Assembly (NCBI GenBank): GCA_002307245.1
Contig: DBTW01000144.1
Location: 1 to 16,577 of the forward strand
Reading direction: 5' to 3'
From: Spirochaetaceae bacterium UBA1306
Lineage (GTDB): Bacteria > Spirochaetota > Spirochaetia > Treponematales > Rectinemataceae
DNA: 16,577 bases
Part shown: positions 6,839 through 14,962 of the stretch, piece after piece
Numbering within the stretch: the stretch's first letter is position 1
How the letters are laid out: every line of letters starts with the position of its first letter
Notes under the pieces: generated by a model
Told to the model about the DNA's origin: nothing
What the model saw: only the letters and a program-made list of their open reading frames with translations
Database searches by the model: none
Position numbers and translations under genes: made by a program

Positions 6839-9800
6839 GTGGGCGGCAAGGCTGGTGACGGTATGTGGAGGCCGAGCGTCCTCGCCTTCTCCTTCGTCCT
6901 AGCCTCGGCCGCCCTCGGCTTCCTCGCGAATTATTACCCATTCACGATTTTCTTCGGCCAGGGCCTCTACTTCGGGAGCGTCTTCGGGATACTCGCCCTG
7001 CTCTTCCTGGGCAGGGCCGGCGGCGGGGCGGCCCTCGGGGCGGCGGTCCTGGCCGTCGCCATCCGCGGCGACTGGGCCTACCTGGCCTGCGCCTCGGCCG
7101 AGGCGGCCTTTCTCTGCGTCGCCTTCGGCGGGCGCAGGCGCAGCGTCGCCATCCTCGACGCCGCCTACTGGCTCGGCGCGGGCTTCTGGATCGCCCTCGC
7201 GGCGCGGCTCGCCGGCGGAGCCGTCTTCCAGGAGGCCTTGCTGTCGTCGGCCTGCTTTTCGATCTGCGGCCTAGCTTCCGCCGCCCTGGCCGGCCTGACC
7301 ACCGACTACCTGCGCGCGGCCGTCCCGGGCGTCCTCTCCGCCGCCGGCTTGGATTCGGCTCGCGAGATACCCTTCCGCCGCATCGTGTTCGAGAGCAGCG
7401 TCGTCCTCGGCCTGGTGCCCCTCCTCGCCCTCCTCGTCATAGCGAGCCATTCGAGGATGACCGGCCTCGGCGTCGAGATCGGGCAGCGCCTCAAGATCCT
7501 GGCCCATACCTACGCCATGGTCTCCGAAGTCTGGGTCGACGAGAAGGAATCCGAGCTTTCGTCCATCGCGGCCGCGGCGGCCTCGGGGCCCGGCCTCGGC
7601 GCTAGGCTCGAGAGCCTCCGCTCCTCAGAGTCGAGCATCCTCGCGGCCGGGGTCCTCGACTCGAGCGGGCGCGTTATCCGGTCGAGCGCCGAGCCCGGCT
7701 CGAGCGGCTTGAGCCCTCCGAGGATCGACCTGTCGCGGACCGAGGCCGATATCTCGGTCCTCGCCTCGGGCGAGCCCTCCTTCGGCGTCGCCGCCGTCGA
7801 CGGGGACATGCCTCGCCTGATCGTCCTGAAGGCCCTCGCCGGGGGCCTGGCCTCTGGGGCCGTGTTCATCGCCGTCGATCCCTCGCCGCTCTCCGACCTC
7901 CTCGCCGGACTTACCCTGCCTCAAGGGGCGGAGGCCGTCATCATCGACTCCGGGCGGCGCGTCCTCGCCTCGAGCGCGGGCTCGAAGCCGGCCTTCGCCG
8001 CTTACCCGATGCCGGTGGGCTACGTGGGCATCTCGGAGATCGGCCGGCGCGGCATCGAGGCCGAGGGTTATTACTACGAATGCGATTCCGGCCTGGGCTC
8101 GGGTTGGCAGGCCATCTTCTCCGTCTCGGTCGAACCCTATCGCATCCCCGTCATCGCCACGGGCCTCGTCATGGCCCTCTTCTCCCTCGGTATGGCCGCG
8201 GTGATCCTGGTCGCCTCGCTGATATCGAGCAAGCTCCTGGTCGGCACCATCGAGGGCCTGCGACTCGCCGCCGACCGCTTGGTCGAGCGGGCGGACACGG
8301 GCCAGGCCATCGTCCTGCCGCAGGGCAAGGTGGCCGAGGTCGCGAGCCTCTCCCGCACCATGACGGCCGCGGCCGCCCTCATCATCCGGCGATACCGGGA
8401 AGCCTACGCCGCGATGATCGAGGCCGAGAAGGCGAGCGCCGAGAAGGAGCGGCTCCTCGAGGCGGTGAGCCACGACATCCGAGGCCCGCTTAGCGGGATG
8501 ATCGAGATGGCCAGGGTCCTCGAAGGCGAGCTCGAGGGCCGGGCCGCGCGCGAGCACGCCCTGCTCATCGAGGACGCCGGCGTCGAGCTCCGGGACTTCG
8601 TCGAGGAGCTCCTCGACCGGGCCGCGATCGAGACGGGGCGCATGGAGCTGCGCGACTCCCCCTTCGACCTGCGCCTCCTCGTCCACGGCGTCGTCCGAGC
8701 CTATCGCTCCCTGGCCGTGAGGAAGCGGATCGAGCTCGCCAACGAGTTCGACGAGCAGATACCTCGCCACGTCGTGGGCGACCGGGCGAGGCTGTACCAG
8801 GCGGTAGGCAACCTCCTCGGCAACGCGATCAAGTACACCGAGAACGGCTTCGTCCGCGTTTCGGTGAAGCTCTCGCGCATCGAAGGGGGCCGGGCCTTCG
8901 TCCGCTTCGCGGTCGAGGACAGCGGCCCGGGCATCTCCGCCGACAAGCTCGATCGCGTCTTCGAGCCCTATTTCCGGGCCGGGGACGATTCGGGGCTTGG
9001 AAACGTGGAAGGCCGGGGCCTGGGCCTGGCGATCGCGGACGAGATCGTGGAGCTCATGGGAGGCGAGCTTCGCGTCGAGAGCGAGCTCGGCAAGGGCTCG
9101 CGATTCGGCTTCGAGCTCGGCCTCGCGATCGTCGAGCGTGCCGATCAGTCGCCGACCGCGCTCGCCGCCTGGGACTGCACCGACCTGGACGCCCCCGTCC
9201 CCGCGGGAGCGCGCGAGGGCTGCGCGAGCGCGAAGGCGCTCGTGGCCGACGACCAGCGCATCAATCGGGCCCTGGCCCGCCGCTACCTCGAGGACGCGGG
9301 CCATAGCGTGGAGGAGGCCGCCGACGGGCGGGCGGCCGTCGACGCCGCCCTGGCCTCCGACTTCGATATAGCCTTGCTCGACCTCAGCATGCCGCGCCTG
9401 GGCGGTCGGGAGGCCGCGCGCGAGATCATCGAGCGTTTCCGCGCGGAGCGGCCGGGCCGCCGCCGCCCCTACCTCGTGGCCCTCTCCGCCTCCTCGACCG
9501 AGGACGACCGGAAAACCCAGATATTGGCCGGCTTCGACGATTATATAGCGAAACCGGCTTCCCCCGAGCGGCTCCGCGAGACGGTGGCCTCGGCCCTGGC
9601 CTACAAGGAGACGCCCCTGCCCGCGCGAGCCACGCTCCTCGACTACGAAGGCCTCCTCGAGGCCTACCGCGGCGACCGGGATTTCTTCAAGACCATCCTC
9701 AAGGCCTTCGTGTCGGACGGGACCTCTCATGTCGCCGAGCTCCGCTCCGTCGCCGAGCCCGAGACCGCCTCGCGCGAGATCCTGCTCTCCGCCCTGCATT

Positions 9801-10015
9801 CGCTCGTGAACATCATGGGCGCCGGACGCGCCCAGAGCGCCTTCGAGCTCCTCCGGGGGGCGGAGCGGACGATCCGCGAGGCCGAGTCCGTCGATCCATC
9901 GGCCCCGATAGGCCCGGCCCTCGTCTCGGCCTCCGGCATCGTTCCGGCCATAACCGAGGCTGAGCGGGCCATTGCCGAGGCCGAGGCCCGCCTCGAAGAA
10001 GAGCTCAAGTCGTGA
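6839..10015 (+). CDS. Membrane hybrid sensor histidine kinase with receiver and HPt-like domains
   Basis: A 1058-residue phosphorelay sensor. Residues about 10-205 hold six or seven membrane helices, including ANYYPFTIFFG (30-40). This resembles an N-terminal membrane sensor module I recall from other kinases and GGDEF proteins. About 206-430 is an extracytoplasmic sensing region, followed by a helix (436-462) and a HAMP-like linker. The kinase has H545 in AVSHDIRGPLSGM, N662 in NLLGNAIKYT, D694 in EDSGPGIS, and GRGLGL at 725-730. The receiver (about 798-920) has D804/D805, phospho-acceptor D848, S883 and K905. The C-terminal helical domain has H987 in ALHSLVNIMGA but lacks the usual Lys-Gly after it. 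GTG at 6839 follows GGGGAGG (6821-6827) at a long spacing of 11; ATG at 6863 is an alternative start. It lies two bases after uxuA and 31 before sdaAB, suggesting co-transcription. The signal is unknown. Confidence 0.93.
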   Translation: MGGKAGDGMWRPSVLAFSFVLASAALGFLANYYPFTIFFGQGLYFGSVFGILALLFLGRAGGGAALGAAVLAVAIRGDWAYLACASAEAAFLCVAFGGRRRSVAILDAAYWLGAGFWIALAARLAGGAVFQEALLSSACFSICGLASAALAGLTTDYLRAAVPGVLSAAGLDSAREIPFRRIVFESSVVLGLVPLLALLVIASHSRMTGLGVEIGQRLKILAHTYAMVSEVWVDEKESELSSIAAAAASGPGLGARLESLRSSESSILAAGVLDSSGRVIRSSAEPGSSGLSPPRIDLSRTEADISVLASGEPSFGVAAVDGDMPRLIVLKALAGGLASGAVFIAVDPSPLSDLLAGLTLPQGAEAVIIDSGRRVLASSAGSKPAFAAYPMPVGYVGISEIGRRGIEAEGYYYECDSGLGSGWQAIFSVSVEPYRIPVIATGLVMALFSLGMAAVILVASLISSKLLVGTIEGLRLAADRLVERADTGQAIVLPQGKVAEVASLSRTMTAAAALIIRRYREAYAAMIEAEKASAEKERLLEAVSHDIRGPLSGMIEMARVLEGELEGRAAREHALLIEDAGVELRDFVEELLDRAAIETGRMELRDSPFDLRLLVHGVVRAYRSLAVRKRIELANEFDEQIPRHVVGDRARLYQAVGNLLGNAIKYTENGFVRVSVKLSRIEGGRAFVRFAVEDSGPGISADKLDRVFEPYFRAGDDSGLGNVEGRGLGLAIADEIVELMGGELRVESELGKGSRFGFELGLAIVERADQSPTALAAWDCTDLDAPVPAGAREGCASAKALVADDQRINRALARRYLEDAGHSVEEAADGRAAVDAALASDFDIALLDLSMPRLGGREAAREIIERFRAERPGRRRPYLVALSASSTEDDRKTQILAGFDDYIAKPASPERLRETVASALAYKETPLPARATLLDYEGLLEAYRGDRDFFKTILKAFVSDGTSHVAELRSVAEPETASREILLSALHSLVNIMGAGRAQSAFELLRGAERTIREAESVDPSAPIGPALVSASGIVPAITEAERAIAEAEARLEEELKS

Positions 10016-10046
10016 TACTATCCGTCGGCCTGGGGGCGTTGATCGA

Positions 10047-10730
10047 ATGGACGACAGGAAGATAGGGCTCTTCGACATCCTCGGGCCGGTGATGATCGGT
10101 CCCTCGAGCTCGCATACCGCCGGCGTGGCTCGTATCGCCTTCCTCGCCCGCAGGATCCTGCCCGGCCGCCTGGACTGGGCGCGCGTGAGCTTCTACGGCA
10201 GCCTCGCCAGGACCTACCGCGGCCACGGCTCGGACAAGGCCGCCATAGCCGGGCTCCTGGGCATCCTGCCCGAGGACGAGCGCCTCGCCTTCGCCCCCGA
10301 GCTCGCGGCGCGCGAGGGCCTGGAAGTCGAGATCAAGCCCGTCTACGATGGCCCGGAGCGCTACCACCCGAACACCGTCGTGCTGGAGCTGCGCTCGGGC
10401 GAGCGGAAGCTCCGCGTCCGCGGCGCCTCCGTCGGCGGGGGGGAGATCCTCCTCCAGTCGGTCAATGGCTTCGAGGCCCAGCTCGACGGCCGGTTGGACG
10501 CCCTCCTCGTGCTCCACCACGACGAGCCCGGGGTCATCGCCCACGTGGCCGCCCTGCTCGCCTCGGCCGGCATCAACATCGCCTCGCTGGCCTCGCGGCG
10601 CAAGGACCGGGGGGACGAGGCCCTCCTCGTCGCGGAGGTCGACGGGCGCGTCGACGCGCGGCTGATCGACTCGCTCTCCTCGCTCGCGGCCGTGCGCCAG
10701 GTCGTGCACGTGCCGTCCATACGATCGTGA
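10047..10730 (+). CDS. sdaAB: L-serine dehydratase, iron-sulfur type, beta subunit
   Basis: A 227-residue partner of SdaAA in the two-subunit enzyme that converts L-serine to pyruvate and ammonia. FDILGPVMIGPSSSHTAG (9-26) is the family signature. RGHGSDKA (58-65), HPNT (107-110) and SVGGGEI (128-134) are also conserved. Residues about 153-227 form an ACT domain (LHHDEPGVIAHVAALL), which in related enzymes binds serine or regulates activity. The ATG at 10047 puts the signature at the same distance from the start as in Bacillus SdaAB; in-frame sequence extends back to 9972 but would overlap the kinase gene and add a basic tail. The Shine-Dalgarno sequence is weak (GGGGG at 10032-10036). SdaAA follows after 13 bases. 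Confidence 0.95.
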   Translation: MDDRKIGLFDILGPVMIGPSSSHTAGVARIAFLARRILPGRLDWARVSFYGSLARTYRGHGSDKAAIAGLLGILPEDERLAFAPELAAREGLEVEIKPVYDGPERYHPNTVVLELRSGERKLRVRGASVGGGEILLQSVNGFEAQLDGRLDALLVLHHDEPGVIAHVAALLASAGINIASLASRRKDRGDEALLVAEVDGRVDARLIDSLSSLAAVRQVVHVPSIRS

Positions 10731-10731
10731 C

Positions 10732-10738
10732 AAGGGGG
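10732..10738 (+). promoter_or_regulatory. Ribosome binding site supporting a TTG start for sdaAA
   Basis: AAGGGGG lies 5 bases before the TTG at 10744. The first in-frame ATG encodes a methionine around residue 163, inside the conserved domain, so TTG is the only start that gives a complete protein. Confidence 0.65.
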
Positions 10739-10743
10739 CTATC

Positions 10744-11649
10744 TTGAGCTGGCTATTCACCACCGCTGCGGAGCTCCTGGCCCGCGCCTCCGAAGCGGGG
10801 CTCTCCGTCGCCGACTACCTCGTCGCGAGGGAGGCCTTCTACTCCTCGGCCTCCCCCGAGGCCACGAGATCCGAGATCGCCAGGCGTATTCGCATAACGC
10901 GGCAATCCCTCGACGCGGGGCTCGCCCGGCCCCAGCGCTCCTTCTCGGGCCTGACCGACGGCGCCGCCGTGAAGCTCCACGATTTCGCCGCCGCCCCGGG
11001 AGCCGCCGCGCCCGCGGTGGCCGATCCCCTCTTCCGCCTGGCCCTCGCCTACGCCCTCGCCGTGAACGAGGTAAACGCCTGCGGAGGCAAGATCGTGGCC
11101 GTGCCGACGGCCGGATCGTCAGGGGTCGTGCCGGGCGTCCTATGGGCGTATAGGGACGTTAGGCGGAAGGACCTTGACGCGGACTCGAGGGAATTCCAGG
11201 ACGCCTTCGTGGTCGCCTCGGCGGTGGGCATGGTCATCGCCTCGCGGGCCACCCTCGCCGGGGCGGCCGGGGGCTGCCAGGCCGAGTGCGGCGCCGCCGC
11301 CGCGATGGCCGCCGCGGGGCTTCTGTGCCTCCTCGGACGGGGCGGCGAGGACTGCCTGTCCGGCGCGGCCCTTTCCCTCAAGAACTGCCTGGGCCTCGCC
11401 TGCGACCCCGTCGCCGGCCTCGTCGAGGTGCCCTGCGTGAAGCGCAACGCCTTCATGGCCGCCAACGCGCTCACGGCCGCCACCCTCGTGGAGGCGGGCA
11501 TCCGCTCGGCCATACCCTTCGACGAGGTCGTGGGCGCCATGAAGGCGATCGGCGACTCCATGCCCGCAGCCCTGCGCGAGAGCTCCCTCGGAGGGTTGGC
11601 GACCACGCCCACGGGGCTGGCGTGCAAGGAGAGGATCGAGCGGGGCTAG
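10744..11649 (+). CDS. sdaAA: L-serine dehydratase, iron-sulfur type, alpha (catalytic) subunit
   Basis: A 301-residue catalytic subunit carrying a [4Fe-4S] cluster that activates the serine hydroxyl. C178, C220 and C231 follow the C-x41-C-x10-C spacing of the known cluster ligands (as in the Legionella enzyme), in GCQAEC, LACDPVAG and VPCVKRN. VPTAGSSGVVPG (120-131) and the NACGGKIVA stretch (111-119) are further conserved segments. The cluster is oxygen-sensitive in characterised homologues, which suits an anaerobe. The start is TTG after AAGGGGG. The gene sits 13 bases after sdaAB, in the beta-then-alpha order common in the two-subunit class. Its TAG stop overlaps the first bases of the hairpin at 11648-11694. 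Assignment is very secure. Confidence 0.96.
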   Translation: MSWLFTTAAELLARASEAGLSVADYLVAREAFYSSASPEATRSEIARRIRITRQSLDAGLARPQRSFSGLTDGAAVKLHDFAAAPGAAAPAVADPLFRLALAYALAVNEVNACGGKIVAVPTAGSSGVVPGVLWAYRDVRRKDLDADSREFQDAFVVASAVGMVIASRATLAGAAGGCQAECGAAAAMAAAGLLCLLGRGGEDCLSGAALSLKNCLGLACDPVAGLVEVPCVKRNAFMAANALTAATLVEAGIRSAIPFDEVVGAMKAIGDSMPAALRESSLGGLATTPTGLACKERIERG

Positions 11650-11694
11650 CGTGGCGCCCAATTCGCTTCGCTCCGCCGCATTGGACGCCACGCT
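11648..11694. terminator. Long hairpin between convergent sdaAA and LVIVD lipoprotein genes
   Basis: The left arm 11648-11662 and right arm 11680-11694 are 15 bases each with one mismatch (C11657 opposite A11685) and a 17-base loop. The structure begins at the sdaAA stop and ends 14 bases before the end of the opposite gene, as expected of a terminator shared by both strands. Neither side has a T-run, so it may instead be a mRNA-stabilising stem or a palindromic extragenic repeat. Confidence 0.55.
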
Positions 11695-11708
11695 GGGCCG
11701 AGGGGCCC

Positions 11709-14700
11709 CTACCAGAGCTCGTAGCGCGCGATGACTCCGGTATCCGAGCTCAGGAAGACCGAGTCGCCCTGCGCCGCGATGCCCTTCCATTCGAATTCCG
11801 GCGCCGCGATCCGATCGATCAGCGTAGGCGCCGCGGGATCGTCCAGCGACAGCGCGTTCAGCTTGGGCAGGTTGCCGTATCCGTAGGAGACCCCGTAGAG
11901 CCGGGAGCCCGAAACGAGCAGGGCCGAGCCACCGTCGCCCTCGGCGTGGAGGATTTTCGCCGGCGCGGTCGGGCTCGAGCCTAAGTCGTAGCAGACGATC
12001 TCGTAGTAGCTATTGGCCACGTAGAGATAGCGGCCCGAGCCCGCTATTGCGTCGGCGCTGCTAACGACGGCCGCGGTGCCGCCGGCGCCTATGTCCTTGA
12101 TGGCGCCCGCGAGGCTCGGGGCCGAGGGGTCGGCGACGGACAGTATCGTGACGCCCTCTGAGCCGTTGCCGAGGTAGAGGTAGTCGCCGTATTTCACGAG
12201 CCCGCGGCCGTCGTAGTACGGAGAGGCGAGGAGCCGCGGCGCGTCGACGTTCGAGACGTCGATGACCCTTAGGTCGGTGTATTCGCCCGAGAGGTAGGCG
12301 ACGCCGCCGTCCACGAGGACCGAGTCGATCCTCCCGGGCAGCGAGACCCCGGCCGTGCGCGATCGGCGCGTTAGGCGTCCTCCGGATCGGTCGAAGGAGT
12401 AGGCCGCCTTGTCCGAGACGGCCATGAATACCTCCCCGACCTTGAAGAGGCCCCTCGCCGCCTCGCCTGCGTCGAGGCTCGCGAAGCCCGAGAGGGTCAT
12501 GCCGCTCGAGTCGTAGGAGAGCTCGGCGATGCCGAGGGCTCCCGCGGCCGCGAAGGCGTACCCTGCCTCGAAGAGGGCCATGCCGAGCTTGAGCTCGAAG
12601 GGGCAGCGCGAGGCGAGGGAGTAGCCCGAGCCCGCCGGCGCGTAAGCCAGGAGCTCGGCCGGGCTGTTGGCGGCGCTGTTGCTCACCCCGCCGCAGGCCG
12701 CGAGGAGGCCGCCGTCGGCCCTCGGGCCGATGCCGACGCCGCCGTACCAGCAGGGCAGGGACAGCAGGCTCGGCGCTTGGCTCGGGTCGCTCGCCGAATA
12801 GCGCCGGACAATATGCGTAGCGCCCCTGTAGGAGAGGAAGATGCTCCCGTTCGCGCCGGCGAGGGAGCTCTCGTAATTAATGTCCACGACGCCGCCGAAA
12901 TCGTCGCGGGCGATCTGCCGCGGGCCCGCCTTGTCTGAGACATCGTAGAACACGGCGCTCGAGATGCCGCTCGAGTAGAAGGCGAGCGCCGCCGTGGAGC
13001 CTTCCCATGTGGTGGAATAGTATTCGACCCCCGCCGGCACGGGGAGGGCCCCGAGCTTCTTCCAGGCGGCGGGATCGGAGGCGATGTCATAGAAGGAATC
13101 GCCGATGAGGGCGATACCGCCCTTGATCGTGGCGGAGCCCCACATGGGCATCGAGGCCTCGGAGCTGGCGACGAGGCTCGGGCGCTGCGGGTCCGCGAGA
13201 TCGTAGACATTGCGGAAATAGTCCGAGATCACGTAGGCCTTGGTCCCGTCCACGGCGACCTTGCGGCCCATCATGTTGGGCGTATTGATCTTCTTCACGA
13301 GCTCGGGCTGCGAAGGGTTGCGCACGTCGTAGACGAAGAAATCCTGCGAATCGACCGCGCAGAGGTAGCCGGACGCGTAGAAGGCCGCATCGTCGAAGGG
13401 ATTGGTCTTGGCGATGGTCCCGAGGGCTCGGGGCGAGGAGGGATCGGAGATGTCTACGAGCTCGATTCCGCCGCCCGCCCCGCTCGTGAGGACCGCGGCG
13501 AGCGCGCCGCTGCTGCGGACCGCGAAGGGGGAATTGCCGACGCCGAAGGGCGCGCGGAATTCCCAGTCCTTGGCGAGGATGCGGGGAGGGCTGCCATTGA
13601 AGGCTATCGCCGCGGCGTAGACCGACTGGGCCCCATCGAGGCCCATGGAGGAGAGGTAGAGGGCGTTGGGCGCCGTGGGCGATCGCAGGCTGCCCGCGGA
13701 CCAGCCGTTCGAGCTATCGAGGGCGTATTGGTAGCCGCCGGCGACAAGGTTGAGGCTCTTGATGGTCATGCGGGCCTCCTCCGCGCTCGCGTCGACGGCA
13801 TATCCCGCGGCTACCTTCTTCCACGCCGCGGACAGGGACGTGAAGCTGCCGGAGGCGTTCCGGCTCCCGTTCAGCACGGGGAAGACCCAGCCTTCCAGGT
13901 CGGACTTGGCGTTGAAGAAATTCACGCCGCGGAAGGCGTAGGACTTGCCTCCGTAAGCGAAGCCGAAATCGCCGGAGCATATAGGAAAGTCGGTGAACAC
14001 GGTCCTGGTCTCGGGGCCCGAGTCGCCGCCCGTCAGCGTCGCGGCAGATACGCCCTGCAGCTTCCTCACGCGCAGGCCGTAGGCGTCGATGTATTCGAAC
14101 TCCACGGGCAGGATGAGCTCGCGGGTCGGATCGGAGGGCGAGGCCTTGGGGTCCGCGATATCGATGCTGAGCTGGACGCCCATGAGCTCGAGTCGGATGT
14201 CCGAATCCGCCACGGTCCCGTCCCGCACGGTGTAGCGTAGCGAGTAGGAATAGCGGCAGGCGAAGGACCAGCTCAGGCCCTCGGCGTCGTCGTAGACTCC
14301 GTTCCCGTCGATATCCGGATTGAGCAGCTTCAGCAGCCCGTCGTCGTAGCGCTTTATGGTCTCGAGCTCGGCTGCCGGGCGGCCGATGGCCGTGGGCGCC
14401 GAGTCCTCGGGTATCGTCGCGGCGAAGCTCGGGCCGGCCGCAGGCGCCTCGAGGCTGCCGAGCTCGATCGTCGCCGCCGCGGAGGAACTGAGCGGCAGCG
14501 AGTCGAGTCCGCTCGCGAGAACCTTGATGCTGCCGAGCATGCTGATGGAATTGGCGATGCCGCGGGCGGCGAGCCCCCGGGCCGCGGGCTTTTCCTCGAC
14601 GAGCCCCAGCACGTAATAGCCGCCCTTGGGCAGGGCGATATCCTGCGTTCCCGCGGTTACCGGCAGCCTTACCAGGCACCTCGAGGCCGACAGCGCGTCC

Positions 14701-14897
14701 ATGTAGACGATATGGGTCGGCGCGATGCCGCGGGCGGCCAGGCCTTCGAGTGAGAATCGGACGTGGCTCATCCCCGAGCCGTCGGTTTCGCCCCCCGCTG
14801 GCCCCGAGCCGGCCGAATTCTTGCAGTCGGCCAATGCGAGCATTGAAAAAAAGAGGGCGGCTATTCCTAGCGCCCGGAGGCATAAGCTCGGCTTCAT
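11709..14897 (-). CDS. Large predicted lipoprotein with LVIVD-type beta-propeller repeats
   Basis: A 1062-residue exported protein of unknown role. The leader ends at LALADC with C25 as probable lipidation site; Asp just before the Cys is unusual. Residues about 45-150 look beta-rich and carry ARGxA motifs at 55-59, 106-110 and 111-115. DIDGNGVYDDAE (195-206) reads as a calcium-binding loop. From about 455 to the end the chain carries degenerate repeats of the LVIVD pattern: IELVDISDPSSPRALG (478-493), FFVYDVRNPSQPEL (520-533), LRVIDVSNVDAPRLL (876-890), VTILSVADPSAPSLAG (916-931), LNALSLDDPAAPTL (1013-1026) and weaker copies. Such repeats fold as propeller blades, often in cell-surface or secreted proteins. 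AGGGAG (14909-14904) sits 6 bases before the ATG. It is divergent from, and probably co-regulated with, the barrel gene at 15042. No enzymatic motif is visible. Confidence 0.85.
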   Translation of the reverse strand: MKPSLCLRALGIAALFFSMLALADCKNSAGSGPAGGETDGSGMSHVRFSLEGLAARGIAPTHIVYMDALSASRCLVRLPVTAGTQDIALPKGGYYVLGLVEEKPAARGLAARGIANSISMLGSIKVLASGLDSLPLSSSAAATIELGSLEAPAAGPSFAATIPEDSAPTAIGRPAAELETIKRYDDGLLKLLNPDIDGNGVYDDAEGLSWSFACRYSYSLRYTVRDGTVADSDIRLELMGVQLSIDIADPKASPSDPTRELILPVEFEYIDAYGLRVRKLQGVSAATLTGGDSGPETRTVFTDFPICSGDFGFAYGGKSYAFRGVNFFNAKSDLEGWVFPVLNGSRNASGSFTSLSAAWKKVAAGYAVDASAEEARMTIKSLNLVAGGYQYALDSSNGWSAGSLRSPTAPNALYLSSMGLDGAQSVYAAAIAFNGSPPRILAKDWEFRAPFGVGNSPFAVRSSGALAAVLTSGAGGGIELVDISDPSSPRALGTIAKTNPFDDAAFYASGYLCAVDSQDFFVYDVRNPSQPELVKKINTPNMMGRKVAVDGTKAYVISDYFRNVYDLADPQRPSLVASSEASMPMWGSATIKGGIALIGDSFYDIASDPAAWKKLGALPVPAGVEYYSTTWEGSTAALAFYSSGISSAVFYDVSDKAGPRQIARDDFGGVVDINYESSLAGANGSIFLSYRGATHIVRRYSASDPSQAPSLLSLPCWYGGVGIGPRADGGLLAACGGVSNSAANSPAELLAYAPAGSGYSLASRCPFELKLGMALFEAGYAFAAAGALGIAELSYDSSGMTLSGFASLDAGEAARGLFKVGEVFMAVSDKAAYSFDRSGGRLTRRSRTAGVSLPGRIDSVLVDGGVAYLSGEYTDLRVIDVSNVDAPRLLASPYYDGRGLVKYGDYLYLGNGSEGVTILSVADPSAPSLAGAIKDIGAGGTAAVVSSADAIAGSGRYLYVANSYYEIVCYDLGSSPTAPAKILHAEGDGGSALLVSGSRLYGVSYGYGNLPKLNALSLDDPAAPTLIDRIAAPEFEWKGIAAQGDSVFLSSDTGVIARYELW

Positions 14898-14931
14898 CCT
14901 TATCTCCCTGATGATTTAATTATTTTTTTCT

Positions 14932-14960
14932 ACCATACATGCGCGCGCTTCCATGCGCAA
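14932..14960 (-). promoter_or_regulatory. Promoter of the LVIVD lipoprotein gene
   Basis: On the minus strand TTGCGC (14960-14955) and TATGGT (14937-14932) are separated by 17 bp, a standard sigma-70-type arrangement. The expected leader is about 28 bases, A-rich, and contains the ribosome binding site. The -35 hexamer is identical to that of the divergent promoter. Confidence 0.55.
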
Positions 14961-14962
14961 GG

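Noticed and set aside
9972..10046. N-terminal extension of sdaAB back into the kinase gene
   Set aside because: It adds 25 residues absent from the family and overlaps the kinase; the signature begins right after the ATG at 10047.
7625..10078. 817-codon open frame on the minus strand opposite the hybrid kinase
   Set aside because: It is in exact codon register with the kinase gene and is open only because TTA, CTA and TCA are avoided there. It has no recognisable domain, while the plus strand carries every kinase and receiver motif.
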